Assembly (NCBI GenBank): GCA_022711435.1 | Contig: JAKLFB010000011.1 | Location: 85,831 to 149,830, forward strand | Source of the DNA: Verrucomicrobiota bacterium | Lineage (GTDB): Bacteria; Verrucomicrobiota; Verrucomicrobiia; Limisphaerales; UBA1319 | DNA length: 64,000 nucleotides | Reading direction: 5' to 3' | Shown: positions 49,893 to 59,686 of the stretch, one piece after another | How positions within the stretch are numbered: position 1 is the stretch's first letter | Layout: every line of letters starts with the position of its first letter | Notes under the pieces: model-generated | What the model was told of the DNA's origin: nothing | Databases searched by the model: none | Seen by the model: the letters and a program-made list of their open reading frames with translations, nothing else | Program-made: the position numbers and the translations under genes

Positions 49893-49910
49893 GGGTCTGT
49901 GCACAGACCC
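49893..49910. repeat. MITE family A remnant: two ends fused as an 18-bp perfect palindrome
   Basis: GGGTCTGTGCACAGACCC is exactly the two 9-bp tips of the MITE inverted ends joined without an interior. TAA lies on both sides, as expected for the 3-bp target duplication. It sits between convergent stops (SIS gene and metallophosphoesterase), where it could now also fold as a hairpin. Confidence 0.75.
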
Positions 49911-49938
49911 TAAGTCGGCGCGCGGCGGAGCGCACGCT

Positions 49939-52833
49939 CTACCTTGCAGGCCGAAAGCTGAAAGGCAGGGCGGCCGCTCCGTGGGCGCCACCTTCCGATC
50001 CATCGAGCCGCAGCCGGTAAACTCGAGCCGCCGATGCGGGCTGGTCGCAGCTCAGAGAGGCTTGGCTGCGATAGGCCGTCACCGGCAATCCCAGCGTTTG
50101 CCAGACGGCATTGGCTTCGACGCCCCGGGATTCCACGCGGTAGCGCCGGCCGGGAACGGCCGGCCATGTGAGCCGCAGCCGGCGTCCAGGCAACGTCTCT
50201 GCCGATAGCCGCAGCGCCGATTCCCAGTGGCGCGGATGCGTCCCCGCCAGCATCTCGGCCCGATTGCTGTGGCCATCGGAATCGGGATCTCCCGCGGCAC
50301 CGTCTTCGCCTGTCGATCGGGCAGGATCCAATCCCATCTCCCGTTCCCAGCCATCGTCCAGCCCGTCTCCGTCGAGGTCGGGATTTCGGGCCAGCCGGAC
50401 CCAGACCGGCTCGAGCGCGGGATGAGGCCCGGGCTGCGCCTGGGGGCCAAAGCGCGCGAATTCTTCGGGTGGCGATTGGCAGCTGGCGTCCAATCCGGCG
50501 GCGTAGTCGCGGCTTCCCAAGCGGCCGGCATCGACGGTGTATTGCCAGCCTCCGTTGGTGGACGACCAGCGAACCGCAGCCAGGCTGAGGGCGATTTCCT
50601 CTCCAGCCAACGGGCCTCCCAAAGCGCCGAGGGGGATGGCGATCTCGATAAAATCGGCGTTCTGCTCGCCGGCCGCCTCGGCGTCCTGCGGCGAGCGATT
50701 GAACTGCTGCAGGCGGCTGCCCGGACACTCGGGAAAGCCAGCCGCTACCTGGAAGATACCCTGGGCAAGAGCCGCCGAGCCCAGGGCACGAACCGCCGGG
50801 CTCCGGGCCCCGTCGGCGCGCTCATCCCCCAGCAGGCAGACCACCCTCGGCTCGAATCCGCGGCATCCGAGCGGAGGCAATCCCGGCGGCAGGCAGGATC
50901 CGTCGATGGCCTGCGACCTCTCCAGCCCGCTCGGGGACGGGTCGGCCGCCGTGCCCACGGCCAGCACGATCGCATCGTCGGGCCCGATCATCACATGGGC
51001 AAGACCCACATATAGATTCGACTCATCGCTGGCCACGTAGCAGCGGCCGAGATTGGAGAATAGGCCGCAGGTGACGGGGATGAAATCGCCCCGGAAATCA
51101 AACGTCTGACCGGCTTGGTTGACGGCCGCCGGGTCCATCGGATCGGTCTCGATGTCCGGCCGGTGCCAGGCTGCCGATCGGATTTCGGATCGCGGCGGGA
51201 TCCGCTGGAGGGTCATGGCATCGAACACCTCGCCGGCGTTGTCCACCGCCCGGAGATCGAGCCGCTCGCGGTCTACAGACACCTCCACGCAATGATACCG
51301 GCGATGGTACTGCGCCAAGGTGGGATCGGCGAATCCCGCCCGCGCATACAGCGTGCCTCCGCCCCCGCCGCTGACGATCACATGGACCCCATCCACCGGC
51401 CCCATGCGCTCGTAGCAATGATCGTGCCCCGTGAAGATCATCTGGACGCCATGCCGGGCGGCCACCTCCCCCACGGTGCTCTGGATGTCGATCCAGTCCG
51501 CCACGCCGTTTCGGTTGTAATCGTCGCCGCGATGAGGCCCGGAGGACCGGATGACATTGTGGAAAACCAGGATCTTCCATGGCCGGCTGGCGCGAGCCAG
51601 GTCCGCCTCCAGCCATTGGAGCTGCGCGCTCCCATCCTCGATCCCCGGCCCCAATACCATGTCCGTGTCCAATACCGCAAAATGCGCCTCCCCACAGTCG
51701 AACGAGAAGAAGTTGGCGTTGCTCACCCCGTTGTCGGGCTGATGAAACGCGGCGAAAAAGTCGGTGAGGCTCGCATACCGATCGTGGTTGCCGAGCGCGA
51801 AGAAGAACGGGAGTGTCGCCATCGCGGAGGCGTGCACGCTCAGGCATTTGAGATCCACGCGCCCGGCGGTGAGGTACGGGTAGATGATATCTCCGGTGTG
51901 GATCACGAGGTCGGGCTCGAGGGTCTCCATCACGCGGGCGATCTGGTGCTGGGGCAACTGCCCGGAACCGCTGTCGCCCAGGACGAGAAACCGCACCGGC
52001 CCGCTCGACGGCCAGGCTCGAAACGGCAAGACCGGCGACCAGGCAGTGTCCAGGCCATCGCTGCCGCCCACCCGATAAAAGCCCCGGCTTCCCGGCTCGA
52101 GGCCATCGAGATCGACGGCGTGCTCCGTGGCCTTCTCGTCCCGCAGGATCGCCCGCCCCAGAGCCTCCGTGCCACCCCACTCGACCCGCGTATCCGTGGG
52201 AACGGGCGTGCGCCACTCGATCCTGACACGACCGATCGGGGACTGCCAGATCGCGGGGCCGCGCGTGATGTTGGCCAGGAGCTCAGGGACCAGGGCGAAG
52301 CTGTAGCCGCTGGATCGATGGGCCTGGACGGCCAGGACGTTGTCCCCGGGAACCAGCGCCCCGCGATACTCCGAGATGTCGAATTCCTCGGCAGCCCCGG
52401 CCGCCCGCGACGCGCCGATCTCATCCGCAGGCACAGGCTCGCCCGGCGCGCCCGCCACGCCCCGCCGTGCGACCTCCACGCCGTTGATCCACGCCACGAA
52501 ACCGCCCTGATAATCTGCCCGCAACACCAGCCATCGAATCGCCCCCGGGTCCGCTACCGCAAACACCTTTCGGAACAACGCGCAGCCAGCGTCGGCCGAC
52601 CCCATCTCGGGCAGGAGCGTGGCCGTCTCGTAACTTGCGTATCCAAACCCGGAAATCCCGCACAGCCACCGCAGGTCGTTGTAAGATGCGAACCGCCAGC
52701 TTGGCGACGCAGCCATCGATTCATCGGCCTGCGACCAGTAGCTCCAGACCTCACCGACCCGAACCAGGCCAGGCTCCGCCCCGGCGGCCGCCAAGCCGCC
52801 CGCCAGCAGGAGGCAGTGGACGCGAAATCGCAC
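49939..52833 (-). CDS. Exported metallophosphoesterase, purple-acid-phosphatase type, multi-domain
   Basis: 964 residues: signal peptide (RFRVHCLLLAGGLAAAGA), a beta-sandwich N domain with WINGVEVARRG, a fibronectin-like domain (residues about 195-275) and the dinuclear metallophosphoesterase core. Core motifs in order: FLVLGDSGSG near 281, VIHTGDIIYPYL near 314, FALGNHDRYASL near 348, ILVFHN and MIFTGHDHCYERMG near 470. These supply the Asp, GDxxY, GNHD and GHxH metal ligands of purple acid phosphatases. Then come a DUF/CBM9-like domain, two Ca-binding thrombospondin-3-like repeats (DLDGDGLDDGWEREMG and DPDSDGHSNRAEM) and a beta module (RLRLTWPAVPGRRYRVESRG). Probably secreted or outer-surface phosphate scavenging; substrate unknown. 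Confidence 0.87.
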   Translation of the reverse strand: MRFRVHCLLLAGGLAAAGAEPGLVRVGEVWSYWSQADESMAASPSWRFASYNDLRWLCGISGFGYASYETATLLPEMGSADAGCALFRKVFAVADPGAIRWLVLRADYQGGFVAWINGVEVARRGVAGAPGEPVPADEIGASRAAGAAEEFDISEYRGALVPGDNVLAVQAHRSSGYSFALVPELLANITRGPAIWQSPIGRVRIEWRTPVPTDTRVEWGGTEALGRAILRDEKATEHAVDLDGLEPGSRGFYRVGGSDGLDTAWSPVLPFRAWPSSGPVRFLVLGDSGSGQLPQHQIARVMETLEPDLVIHTGDIIYPYLTAGRVDLKCLSVHASAMATLPFFFALGNHDRYASLTDFFAAFHQPDNGVSNANFFSFDCGEAHFAVLDTDMVLGPGIEDGSAQLQWLEADLARASRPWKILVFHNVIRSSGPHRGDDYNRNGVADWIDIQSTVGEVAARHGVQMIFTGHDHCYERMGPVDGVHVIVSGGGGGTLYARAGFADPTLAQYHRRYHCVEVSVDRERLDLRAVDNAGEVFDAMTLQRIPPRSEIRSAAWHRPDIETDPMDPAAVNQAGQTFDFRGDFIPVTCGLFSNLGRCYVASDESNLYVGLAHVMIGPDDAIVLAVGTAADPSPSGLERSQAIDGSCLPPGLPPLGCRGFEPRVVCLLGDERADGARSPAVRALGSAALAQGIFQVAAGFPECPGSRLQQFNRSPQDAEAAGEQNADFIEIAIPLGALGGPLAGEEIALSLAAVRWSSTNGGWQYTVDAGRLGSRDYAAGLDASCQSPPEEFARFGPQAQPGPHPALEPVWVRLARNPDLDGDGLDDGWEREMGLDPARSTGEDGAAGDPDSDGHSNRAEMLAGTHPRHWESALRLSAETLPGRRLRLTWPAVPGRRYRVESRGVEANAVWQTLGLPVTAYRSQASLSCDQPASAARVYRLRLDGSEGGAHGAAALPFSFRPAR

Positions 52834-52996
52834 CCGCCCACTCTAGCCATCAACCCGCCCCTGTCAAACCGGCTGCCAATGCGATCCGATGCGCACCCGT
52901 CAGCCGATCGCCCCGCAGATGGCGGCTCCGATCTCGGCGGTCCAGCCTCGAGGTTCCGGCCTCAGGCATGGCCTGCAGGCGCGCCCGATCGAGCCT

Positions 52997-55204
52997 TCAC
53001 TCTCGATCCCCGCGAATCGCCGACCGCATCGCCTGCACGCCGGGCAGGTCCGGATCGATCCGGAGCGCCTCCCGCAAATACCGCTCCGCCTCGGCATGCC
53101 GATGCTGTGCCAGCGCGAGCCGGCCGAGCTCAAGGTTGGCTTCGGCCGATGCCGGGTGGAGCGTCAGCGATCTCTCGAAGCAGGCCTGGGCCTCCCGGAC
53201 GCTGCCCTTGTGGCTGTGCAGGAGCCCGAGGTTCAGCCAGCTTCCCGCCGATGCCGGATCCAGGGCGATGGCGCGGCTCAGGGCGCGCTCGGCGGTCTTC
53301 CAATCCTGGCGCCGCACGAGGCTGTCAGCCCAGGCCGCCCATGCATCGCCATACGCCGGGCGGCATTCCACCGCGCGCCGATACGAGCCGCCGGCCTCGG
53401 ATCCGCGCCCGAGCTCGTCGAGCAGGACCGCATGCGCCAGCCATGCTTCGGGATGATGCGGCAGCCGGTCCAGCACATCCCTCCATGCCGCCAGCGCGCC
53501 TTCCGAGTCGCCCGACGCCTGCAGGAGCCGCGCCAGGTTCTGGCGCAGGAAAAGGTCGTCCGGCTGGCCCAGGATCTCCTGCCGGCACGCGCTTATGGCC
53601 CGATGCGTCCCGTAGCTCTTGGTGTAGGGACGAAGCTGCGCCAGGGCATCGAGGCATCGATGCTCGCGCTCGAGGCGGTCGCATTGGCTCGTGTAGGGGG
53701 CGCGCTGCATCCGCTCCCAGAGCGCCTGGTGGATGGCGTGGCGGTTCCAGGGCGTCAGGGCCAGCCGCCGCGCGCAGCTGTCGAAATCCAGCCACTGGCC
53801 CCGGTCCTGTGCCGACCGCGGCCGAATCCATTCCGCCATTTTCTCAGCGAACTGCCGGCCCACGCGATAATTGCCCTCCGGCGTCAGATGCACATGCTCG
53901 AAAAAGAACTCGCGCCCGGGCAGCTCGTCCGGGCTGCTCCGCGCCAGGCCCGCCGCCACATCCAGCAGGTAGATGCCCTGGGGCTCGCGCCCGGACGCGG
54001 TGTGGCGGATCGTCTCGTTGATCCGCGCGTCGGCCCGGAACCGCAGCGCGTCCAGCTCGATCGCGCGATGGAAGGCCGGCCGCGCCTCCTCGATCCGCCC
54101 GATCCTGGCCATGCACCTGGCCATCCGAAATGCCAGCTCCGCATGCCCATCGTCCGCCCGGGCTGCCGCGGCGTAATGGGACAACGCATCGGCATAAAGG
54201 CCCGCTTCCTCCGCCTTCGCTCCCGCAGCGAACGCGCGATCCCATGCGGCAAGCTCGGCCTCGCCCAGCGCTCGCCCATGCCGCGACGCGAACGGCGCGC
54301 AGTCCCGGACGTTGACCCCCACCGTGCCGACCAGCACCCGCGCTCCGCAAGCCTGGCCGGATCGCACGACGGCCTCGAGGTTGTCCCGGAACAGCGAGCG
54401 GACGCGATCCAGCCGGGGATCATCGGCTGCCACCTCGTGCTCCCGAAACATCTCCATCCCGCCCCAGGATCGGAGAGGCGGCTCCGACCGTGCTGCAAGC
54501 CGGCGCAGCTCATCCATGGCTTGGCCGATCCTCCATTCCTTGAGCCAGAGGCCGGCCGAGAGGATGAACCGGGAGGGGGCCTGGCGCCCGAACACGGTCC
54601 CCGCGCCATACGGGCCCACCACCTCGTTGTTCCCCATGTAGAGGACCCACGCATCCGCCGTCTCCCGCGCGCAATCGGCCGCCAGCTCGCGGATCACATG
54701 CGAGTTGACGGCCGTGATGCCCGTGTTCAGCACCTCGATTCGCACATCCGGGAATCGCTCGCGCAACAGCACCTCGAGAAATCGCCCCATGCCGAACGCC
54801 GGCTCCGGATCCCCCTGCGCCGCGGACTCGCCCATCAGAAAGACCCGCCAGGTCGATTCCGGCTTGCGGCGCGCAAACGACATCGCCATGGGATGGCGCG
54901 TGAGCGATGGCGGGAAGAAGCGCCTCGTGAACTGCTGGTTCTCCCGGCAGCGATCCTCCCCGCCTTCCTTCGATTCGAGCAGATACCGGGCCGGGTAGCC
55001 GAAACCGATCCAGCGCAGCCCGCACTCGAGTGCTGCCAGGGCCAGGATCGGCGCAAATCCCATCGCAACCCATCGGAACATCCGGCGGCGCCGGGCCGGC
55101 GGTTTCTCGGCGCGCACGGCGCCGCCCGCCGCGGATGGCGCCCGCGGCTGCGGCCCGCCTCCGCCCCTGCTCGAACCACCGGCGCGTCGTCGTTTGGAGT
55201 GCAT
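52997..55204 (-). CDS. Membrane-anchored SGNH-hydrolase-like protein with TPR repeats
   Basis: 735 residues from the ATG before HSKRRRAGG (an upstream ATG at 55246 is possible). A basic N terminus is followed by one membrane helix (FRWVAMGFAPILALAALECG). An SGNH-like domain runs from RVFLMGESAAQGDPEPAFG near residue 120, with GITAVNSHVIRELAADC and YMGNNEVVGPYGAG, to FEHVHLTPEGNYRVG near 438 with the presumed His. The catalytic serine sits in GES rather than GDS. About 15 TPR-like helices are seen in two groups (residues about 300-345, and 490-735, e.g. ALDPASAGSWLNLGLLHSH). The architecture matches large PVC proteins thought to modify extracellular glycans by deacetylation; that role is inference. 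Confidence 0.78.
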   Translation of the reverse strand: MHSKRRRAGGSSRGGGGPQPRAPSAAGGAVRAEKPPARRRRMFRWVAMGFAPILALAALECGLRWIGFGYPARYLLESKEGGEDRCRENQQFTRRFFPPSLTRHPMAMSFARRKPESTWRVFLMGESAAQGDPEPAFGMGRFLEVLLRERFPDVRIEVLNTGITAVNSHVIRELAADCARETADAWVLYMGNNEVVGPYGAGTVFGRQAPSRFILSAGLWLKEWRIGQAMDELRRLAARSEPPLRSWGGMEMFREHEVAADDPRLDRVRSLFRDNLEAVVRSGQACGARVLVGTVGVNVRDCAPFASRHGRALGEAELAAWDRAFAAGAKAEEAGLYADALSHYAAAARADDGHAELAFRMARCMARIGRIEEARPAFHRAIELDALRFRADARINETIRHTASGREPQGIYLLDVAAGLARSSPDELPGREFFFEHVHLTPEGNYRVGRQFAEKMAEWIRPRSAQDRGQWLDFDSCARRLALTPWNRHAIHQALWERMQRAPYTSQCDRLEREHRCLDALAQLRPYTKSYGTHRAISACRQEILGQPDDLFLRQNLARLLQASGDSEGALAAWRDVLDRLPHHPEAWLAHAVLLDELGRGSEAGGSYRRAVECRPAYGDAWAAWADSLVRRQDWKTAERALSRAIALDPASAGSWLNLGLLHSHKGSVREAQACFERSLTLHPASAEANLELGRLALAQHRHAEAERYLREALRIDPDLPGVQAMRSAIRGDRE

Positions 55205-55286
55205 TCGGCTCACATTGATGTTGATAAAAGGCGGCGATCGGTTCAAGGATTACAGGCAGAGGCACGATGAGTGCGCTCAATGTTCG

Positions 55287-55721
55287 ATGAAAAACTTTAT
55301 CGCTCAGCTCTTCAATCTCCAAACGCTGGAGATGGAACCGACACCGGATTCTACCCATAAAACCGCCGCGATCCAGGAACTGCGGCAACAAATACCGCCT
55401 CCGATCCTTGGCCATTACGACCGGCTTCGATCCCGCAACCGCAAGGGCGTGGCCCTGGTGCGCCACGGGGTGTGCGCCGAGTGCCACATGAGGCTTGCGA
55501 CAGGCATATTCGCTGAGGTCGTTCGCGCCGAAGATATTGTAATCTGCGATACCTGCGGCCGCTATCTCCACATCCTGCCCCAGGACATCGCCACCCCGGA
55601 ATCCCAGTCCGCCCAGGCCCCTCCCCCGGCCGCCAAACCCGCCGCCAAGCGCAAGAAATCGGCCTCCCCCCCAGGACGCAAACGATCCGCCGCCGTTCCC
55701 GACTGCTCCGCACCCGCTTGA
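55287..55721 (+). CDS. C4-type zinc-ribbon protein
   Basis: 144 residues. The N-terminal half is helical (KTAAIQELRQQIPPPILGHY); then a zinc ribbon with two CxxC knuckles, VCAECHMRLATG and VICDTCGRYLHI, typical of the CT398/FlgZ-like zf-C4 family found across bacteria. The C-terminal 45 residues are a Pro/Ala/Lys linker (AAKPAAKRKKSASPPGRKRS), probably disordered and nucleic-acid-binding. Function in this family is poorly known. An in-frame ATG at 55194 would add 31 residues with an unusual CAQC pair. Its stop TGA abuts the convergent D-aminoacylase stop with no spacer. Confidence 0.8.
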   Translation: MKNFIAQLFNLQTLEMEPTPDSTHKTAAIQELRQQIPPPILGHYDRLRSRNRKGVALVRHGVCAECHMRLATGIFAEVVRAEDIVICDTCGRYLHILPQDIATPESQSAQAPPPAAKPAAKRKKSASPPGRKRSAAVPDCSAPA

Positions 55722-57344
55722 TCAATCGGCCGCAGCCGGCTCGTTCCCGGCGGCCGCGGTCTGCGATCTCCGGATGACCCGGCCCGGGCGCTGCCCCGTG
55801 TGGCGATCCTGTTCCACAACCGCAACGCCATTGACCAGCACCCAGTCGAATCCGGCCGCATACTGGTGCGGATGCTCGAACGTCGCTCGATCCTGGACTT
55901 GCGCCGGATCGAAAACCACGACGTCAGCCCAGCATCCCGGCCGGAGCAGGCCCCGATCGGTGAGCCGGAAGGCCGTTGCCGGCAAGGACGTCATCCGCCG
56001 AATCGCATCCTCGATCCGCAGGCATCCGAGCTCGCGGACATAGCGCGCCAGGAGCCGCGCGCTGTTCCCGTACCCGCGCGGGTGGGGCACCCCTTCCTCC
56101 CAGCGCCGCACGCCGCTGTCGGATCCGATCATCGTGTGGGGATGGCGCAGGAAGGACTGGAGATCCTCCTCGTTGATGCCGTAAAACACGCCCGTCGCGC
56201 CGCCGCGCGCCTGGAGATCCAGGATCAATTCGATCTGGTCATCCAGGGAATCCGATCCCCTCGCTTTCCGCGCAGCCTCGGGTATCCGCAGCCCGTTCAA
56301 GTCCGGCCGGGACCGGCAAAAGGCGATCTGCGCGTACTCGTAATCCTCCCTGCCCGCCCGGGACAGGATGGCTTTCATCCCGGCGATGATCGCGGTCTTT
56401 TGCGGCGGATCGGCCAGCCGCTCCCGCAGCCGGCCGCCATCGAGCGCGGCGTCCGGTATCAATTGGCTGATCCCCGTGCTCGATGCCACGTAGAGATACT
56501 GGTCCTGCGTGATGTCCAGCCCCTCCGCGCGCGCCTTCTCGATCGCCCCCAGCACCTCCGCCGCCCTCCCCCAGTTCGGTTTCCCGGAAAGCTTGATGTG
56601 GGAGACCTGCGCCCGTATGCCCGCCTCGCGCGCGATCGTGAAGACTTCCTCCAGCGCCTCGAAGATCCTGCCGCTCTCGCTGCGCATGTGCGTGGCGTAG
56701 ATGCCGTCGTAATCGGCCGCCACCTTGGCCAGCTCGACGATCTCTTCGGTGCGGGCGAAGCTGCCCGGCAGATAGATCAAGCCCGTCGAGAGCCCCACCG
56801 CGCCGTCCCGCATGGCCTGGGCCACCAGGCCTCGCATCTCCGCTAGCTCCACCTCGGTGGGCGGCCGATCCGATGCGCCTTTCATCGCCCGGCCCCGCAC
56901 GGTGCCGTGCCCGACCAGAGACGCTGCGTTCACGCTGATGCCGTTGGTCTCGAGCCGGCGGAAATAAGCGCCCAGATCGAGCCGGGACGATCCACAGTTG
57001 CCCATCACGACGGTGGTGACCCCCTGGCGCGCGAAGTTCTCCGCCAGCGGCAGCTCCTCCAGTTCCTCGGCGTGCGTGTGCACGTCGATGAACCCCGGCG
57101 CCACCAGGCGCCCGCCCACGTCCCTCTCCTGGCGCCCGGTCCCGGCGATCCTGCCGATCGCCGCGATCCGGCCATCCCGGATCGCCACATCGGCGCGATA
57201 GGCCGGATTGCCAGTCCCGTCAATCACCCGGCCCCGACGCAGCACCAGGTCGTAGTCCGGCGCCGCCCACCCCGCCACCCCGAATAGCAAAGCCATCCAT
57301 CCAATCCACGCACCAGCTTTTTGCTTGCGAAATCGAGTTTTCAT
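55722..57344 (-). CDS. Exported N-acyl-D-amino-acid deacylase (D-aminoacylase family)
   Basis: 540 residues, signal peptide (KAGAWIGWMALLFGVAGWAA). Amidohydrolase-superfamily metal ligands: GFIDVHTHAEELEELP (HxH near residue 82), VVMGNCGSS (the bridging Cys seen in D-aminoacylases), YATHMRSES, AQVSHIKLSGKPNWGRA and TMIGSDSGVRRWEEGVPHPR (Asp). The family removes acyl groups from N-acyl-D-amino acids or dipeptides, for instance from peptidoglycan or D-amino-acid turnover. The C-terminal LRPGCWADVVVFDPAQVQDR and GVAVVEQDRHTGQRPGRVIR are typical. Its start is 30 bp downstream (on the minus strand) from the DUF6259-type gene end, so the two may be co-transcribed. Confidence 0.88.
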   Translation of the reverse strand: MKTRFRKQKAGAWIGWMALLFGVAGWAAPDYDLVLRRGRVIDGTGNPAYRADVAIRDGRIAAIGRIAGTGRQERDVGGRLVAPGFIDVHTHAEELEELPLAENFARQGVTTVVMGNCGSSRLDLGAYFRRLETNGISVNAASLVGHGTVRGRAMKGASDRPPTEVELAEMRGLVAQAMRDGAVGLSTGLIYLPGSFARTEEIVELAKVAADYDGIYATHMRSESGRIFEALEEVFTIAREAGIRAQVSHIKLSGKPNWGRAAEVLGAIEKARAEGLDITQDQYLYVASSTGISQLIPDAALDGGRLRERLADPPQKTAIIAGMKAILSRAGREDYEYAQIAFCRSRPDLNGLRIPEAARKARGSDSLDDQIELILDLQARGGATGVFYGINEEDLQSFLRHPHTMIGSDSGVRRWEEGVPHPRGYGNSARLLARYVRELGCLRIEDAIRRMTSLPATAFRLTDRGLLRPGCWADVVVFDPAQVQDRATFEHPHQYAAGFDWVLVNGVAVVEQDRHTGQRPGRVIRRSQTAAAGNEPAAAD

Positions 57345-57374
57345 TCAGTGGATACTTTCTTGTCGCTTAGACCC

Positions 57375-59627
57375 TTAGGGTGTTAGCTCCCAGGCCGCCA
57401 CGGACTTCGCCGCAAACTCGATTGGCTCGGCAAGCCGCTCGACAGCAAACAATTCATCCGAGGATTTCACCCCGTCCAGGCTCGACACGCGCCGCACTTG
57501 CGATTGCGTCAAACCGTATTCTTCGAGATCGAGCACGCATCTGGCCTTGACCGCGGAGTCGCTCACGTTGGCGAAGAGCAGCAGAACGCGATTCTCCGCC
57601 GGCAGGCGCCAGGCGCCGGTGAGCACGGCATCGGTTGTCACCGGCCATTCCCCCGACCATTGCCAGTCGGCCCGGACCTGGGGAACATCGCCGGACAGCC
57701 GGGGCGGCCGCGACATTTCGCCAGCGTAAAAGTAGCGGCGATGGTTCCACCGCACCTGGATCACCTTCCGCAGAAACTCGAGGTTCTGGGGCTCGACGGC
57801 CTGCTTGGGATCGAACCACCCGATCTGCTCGCCGAACACGAGCTGCTGTCCGGCCTTCATGCGCATGGCCAGGTCTTGGGTTGGTCCGCCCCGATACGCC
57901 CGGCCGAACATCTGGACGGCGCCGCCGTAGATCGCGGGGAAGGCCGGCACCTGACCCGGGTATTGCCAGTGCCAGGTGAGATAGCCGTCGAACCAGCGGA
58001 CAAACGACTCGGCGTTGCACTCGGACGTGAGCACCCGGCCCGGCGGCATCGCCACGCGTATGGCATCGAGCAGATCCCAGTAGCCTTGGGTCCACCAACG
58101 CCCGCCGCCCAGCGGATGGCCGTGGTCCTTGTCCATGCAGAGCGCGGGCGCGGCCGCCGCGATCTGGTCGATATACACCCCCAGGGTCCCTTCGTCGCGC
58201 TGGAGACGCAGCACGATGTCGCGCACCCGATCCTTCCACAGCTTTGTGGCTGGGCACATCACGGCCAGGCTGACCGGTTCTCCGTTGGTTTCCTTGCTCC
58301 CATATTGCTCGAGAAACGGCTGGCCGTCCTCCTTCTTCGTCGCCGCACCCAGGGCCACCCGGCTGAACTCCAAATCCTCCGCGCCGCCGTCCTTGGAATC
58401 CCACAGCCGGCCGTTGATGTACGGCATCACGCAAACGCCCGCTCTCTGCAACTCGCCGACCCCCTGGGCGAACCCGGTCTTCGTGGGAAAATAATGGGGA
58501 TAATCGTTGTCGAACGGAATCTGATGCCAGCGATACCAATGAAATCCGACGGGGAGCCCAAGAGCGGCGCGAAAGGCTTTCACTGCGGGCAGGCACTCCT
58601 CGGGCGCCCCTCCCGTCATGACCCAGGCGCTCAATTCACGCATCCACAGCGGCGTGTCCGCCCGCCCCTCGGGGCCCAGGCTCGGCCACCAGCGGGCCTC
58701 CTTCCGCGCCCAGCTCCGATAGATCCGGGCCGCGTCATACCAGTCGCCCCGGAGCAGCCTCCAGACCACCTCGCCGCTGGATCTGAAGTCATTCCCGGCC
58801 TGGTTCATATCCGCCGCCGGCACATCCACGCTCAGCCGCACCGTGCGGGACTTCGGGGTGCTGAGAAAATCCAGGTGCTTGGTGCTGCCCCACGGATCGT
58901 GGAGCCCCACATACAGGCCGGTGGGCGAGGCGCCCTCCCGATAGGCCGCCAGGAACTGCATCGAGCACCAGCCGGAAGGGTAATTCCCGCGATAATGAAA
59001 CTCCCGCCGCCACGCGCCGCGCTGCACCTCGCCCGGACCGCGGGGAAAGAGCAGCGCGCCGTCCTCGCTTGTCTCCGCCAGATCCAGCTGCGGAAAGACA
59101 CATCGCCGCACGCTCCAGTCCGCCGAGCGGTTCTCCACGTCGAGGGCCCAGCGGATCGCGCTCTCAGGCGCGTCGAGCCTGGCCGTGGCCCGCACGGTCA
59201 GGCCCGCCAGCTCGCCCTCCGGGAACGCGGCCCACTCGAACACAAAACCGCCCCGCGACGATCCCGCGCTCGTTTTGCCCCAGCCATCGCTCGCGGTCAG
59301 CATCCGCTCCTCTCCGTTCGAAACGCGCCGCATGTGCAGGCTGAACAGCGGAGCCCCCTTCACCGCCAGCGCCGTCCGCGTTCGCGCGTCCTCGATCGAT
59401 TCGAGCTGAATCCCGCCGGCGGCTGTGCGAAACACGGCCTCCAGGTCGCCTGCCGCGAAGCGGTAGATTTCGGCGGACGCCGCCGTGCCGGGCTTCGAGC
59501 CATCGGCGGCCGCCGCTCCGAGCCCCGAGACGAACCAGAATCCAGCAACGATCACGCCGATACAGCGCGAACCGATGGAGAGCCGCCGCCCGACGCCGGC
59601 GCCCCCGGTCCTCCGGATCGGATCCAA
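57375..59627 (-). CDS. Exported DUF6259-type glycosidase-like protein; 5' end disturbed by a MITE
   Basis: About 750 residues resembling DUF6259 proteins, a PVC/Bacteroidota group with a glycosidase-like barrel. Beta-rich N domain (YRFAAGDLEAVFRTAAGGIQ), then barrel segments PVGFHWYRWHQIPFDNDYPH, GVCVMPYINGRLWDSKDG, LGVYIDQIAAAAPALCMD (possible catalytic Asp), RVLTSECNAESFVRWFDG and LRKVIQVRWNHRRYFYAGEM. A signal-like stretch (CIGVIVAGFWFVSGLGAAAA) has no ATG close before it. MITE copy 2 begins only 60 bp upstream, and the frame stays open through the MITE to 59993. The TTG at 59627 is the most sensible start, but the promoter/true start may have been cut off. The TAA stop lies in CCCTTAGGGT, itself possibly a MITE-end footprint. 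Confidence 0.68.
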   Translation of the reverse strand: MDPIRRTGGAGVGRRLSIGSRCIGVIVAGFWFVSGLGAAAADGSKPGTAASAEIYRFAAGDLEAVFRTAAGGIQLESIEDARTRTALAVKGAPLFSLHMRRVSNGEERMLTASDGWGKTSAGSSRGGFVFEWAAFPEGELAGLTVRATARLDAPESAIRWALDVENRSADWSVRRCVFPQLDLAETSEDGALLFPRGPGEVQRGAWRREFHYRGNYPSGWCSMQFLAAYREGASPTGLYVGLHDPWGSTKHLDFLSTPKSRTVRLSVDVPAADMNQAGNDFRSSGEVVWRLLRGDWYDAARIYRSWARKEARWWPSLGPEGRADTPLWMRELSAWVMTGGAPEECLPAVKAFRAALGLPVGFHWYRWHQIPFDNDYPHYFPTKTGFAQGVGELQRAGVCVMPYINGRLWDSKDGGAEDLEFSRVALGAATKKEDGQPFLEQYGSKETNGEPVSLAVMCPATKLWKDRVRDIVLRLQRDEGTLGVYIDQIAAAAPALCMDKDHGHPLGGGRWWTQGYWDLLDAIRVAMPPGRVLTSECNAESFVRWFDGYLTWHWQYPGQVPAFPAIYGGAVQMFGRAYRGGPTQDLAMRMKAGQQLVFGEQIGWFDPKQAVEPQNLEFLRKVIQVRWNHRRYFYAGEMSRPPRLSGDVPQVRADWQWSGEWPVTTDAVLTGAWRLPAENRVLLLFANVSDSAVKARCVLDLEEYGLTQSQVRRVSSLDGVKSSDELFAVERLAEPIEFAAKSVAAWELTP

Positions 59628-59686
59628 GCCACGGAAGGGCGTGGCCCAGGCATGCGGCGTCAGCCCGGACGGTTCCGGACAACTAA

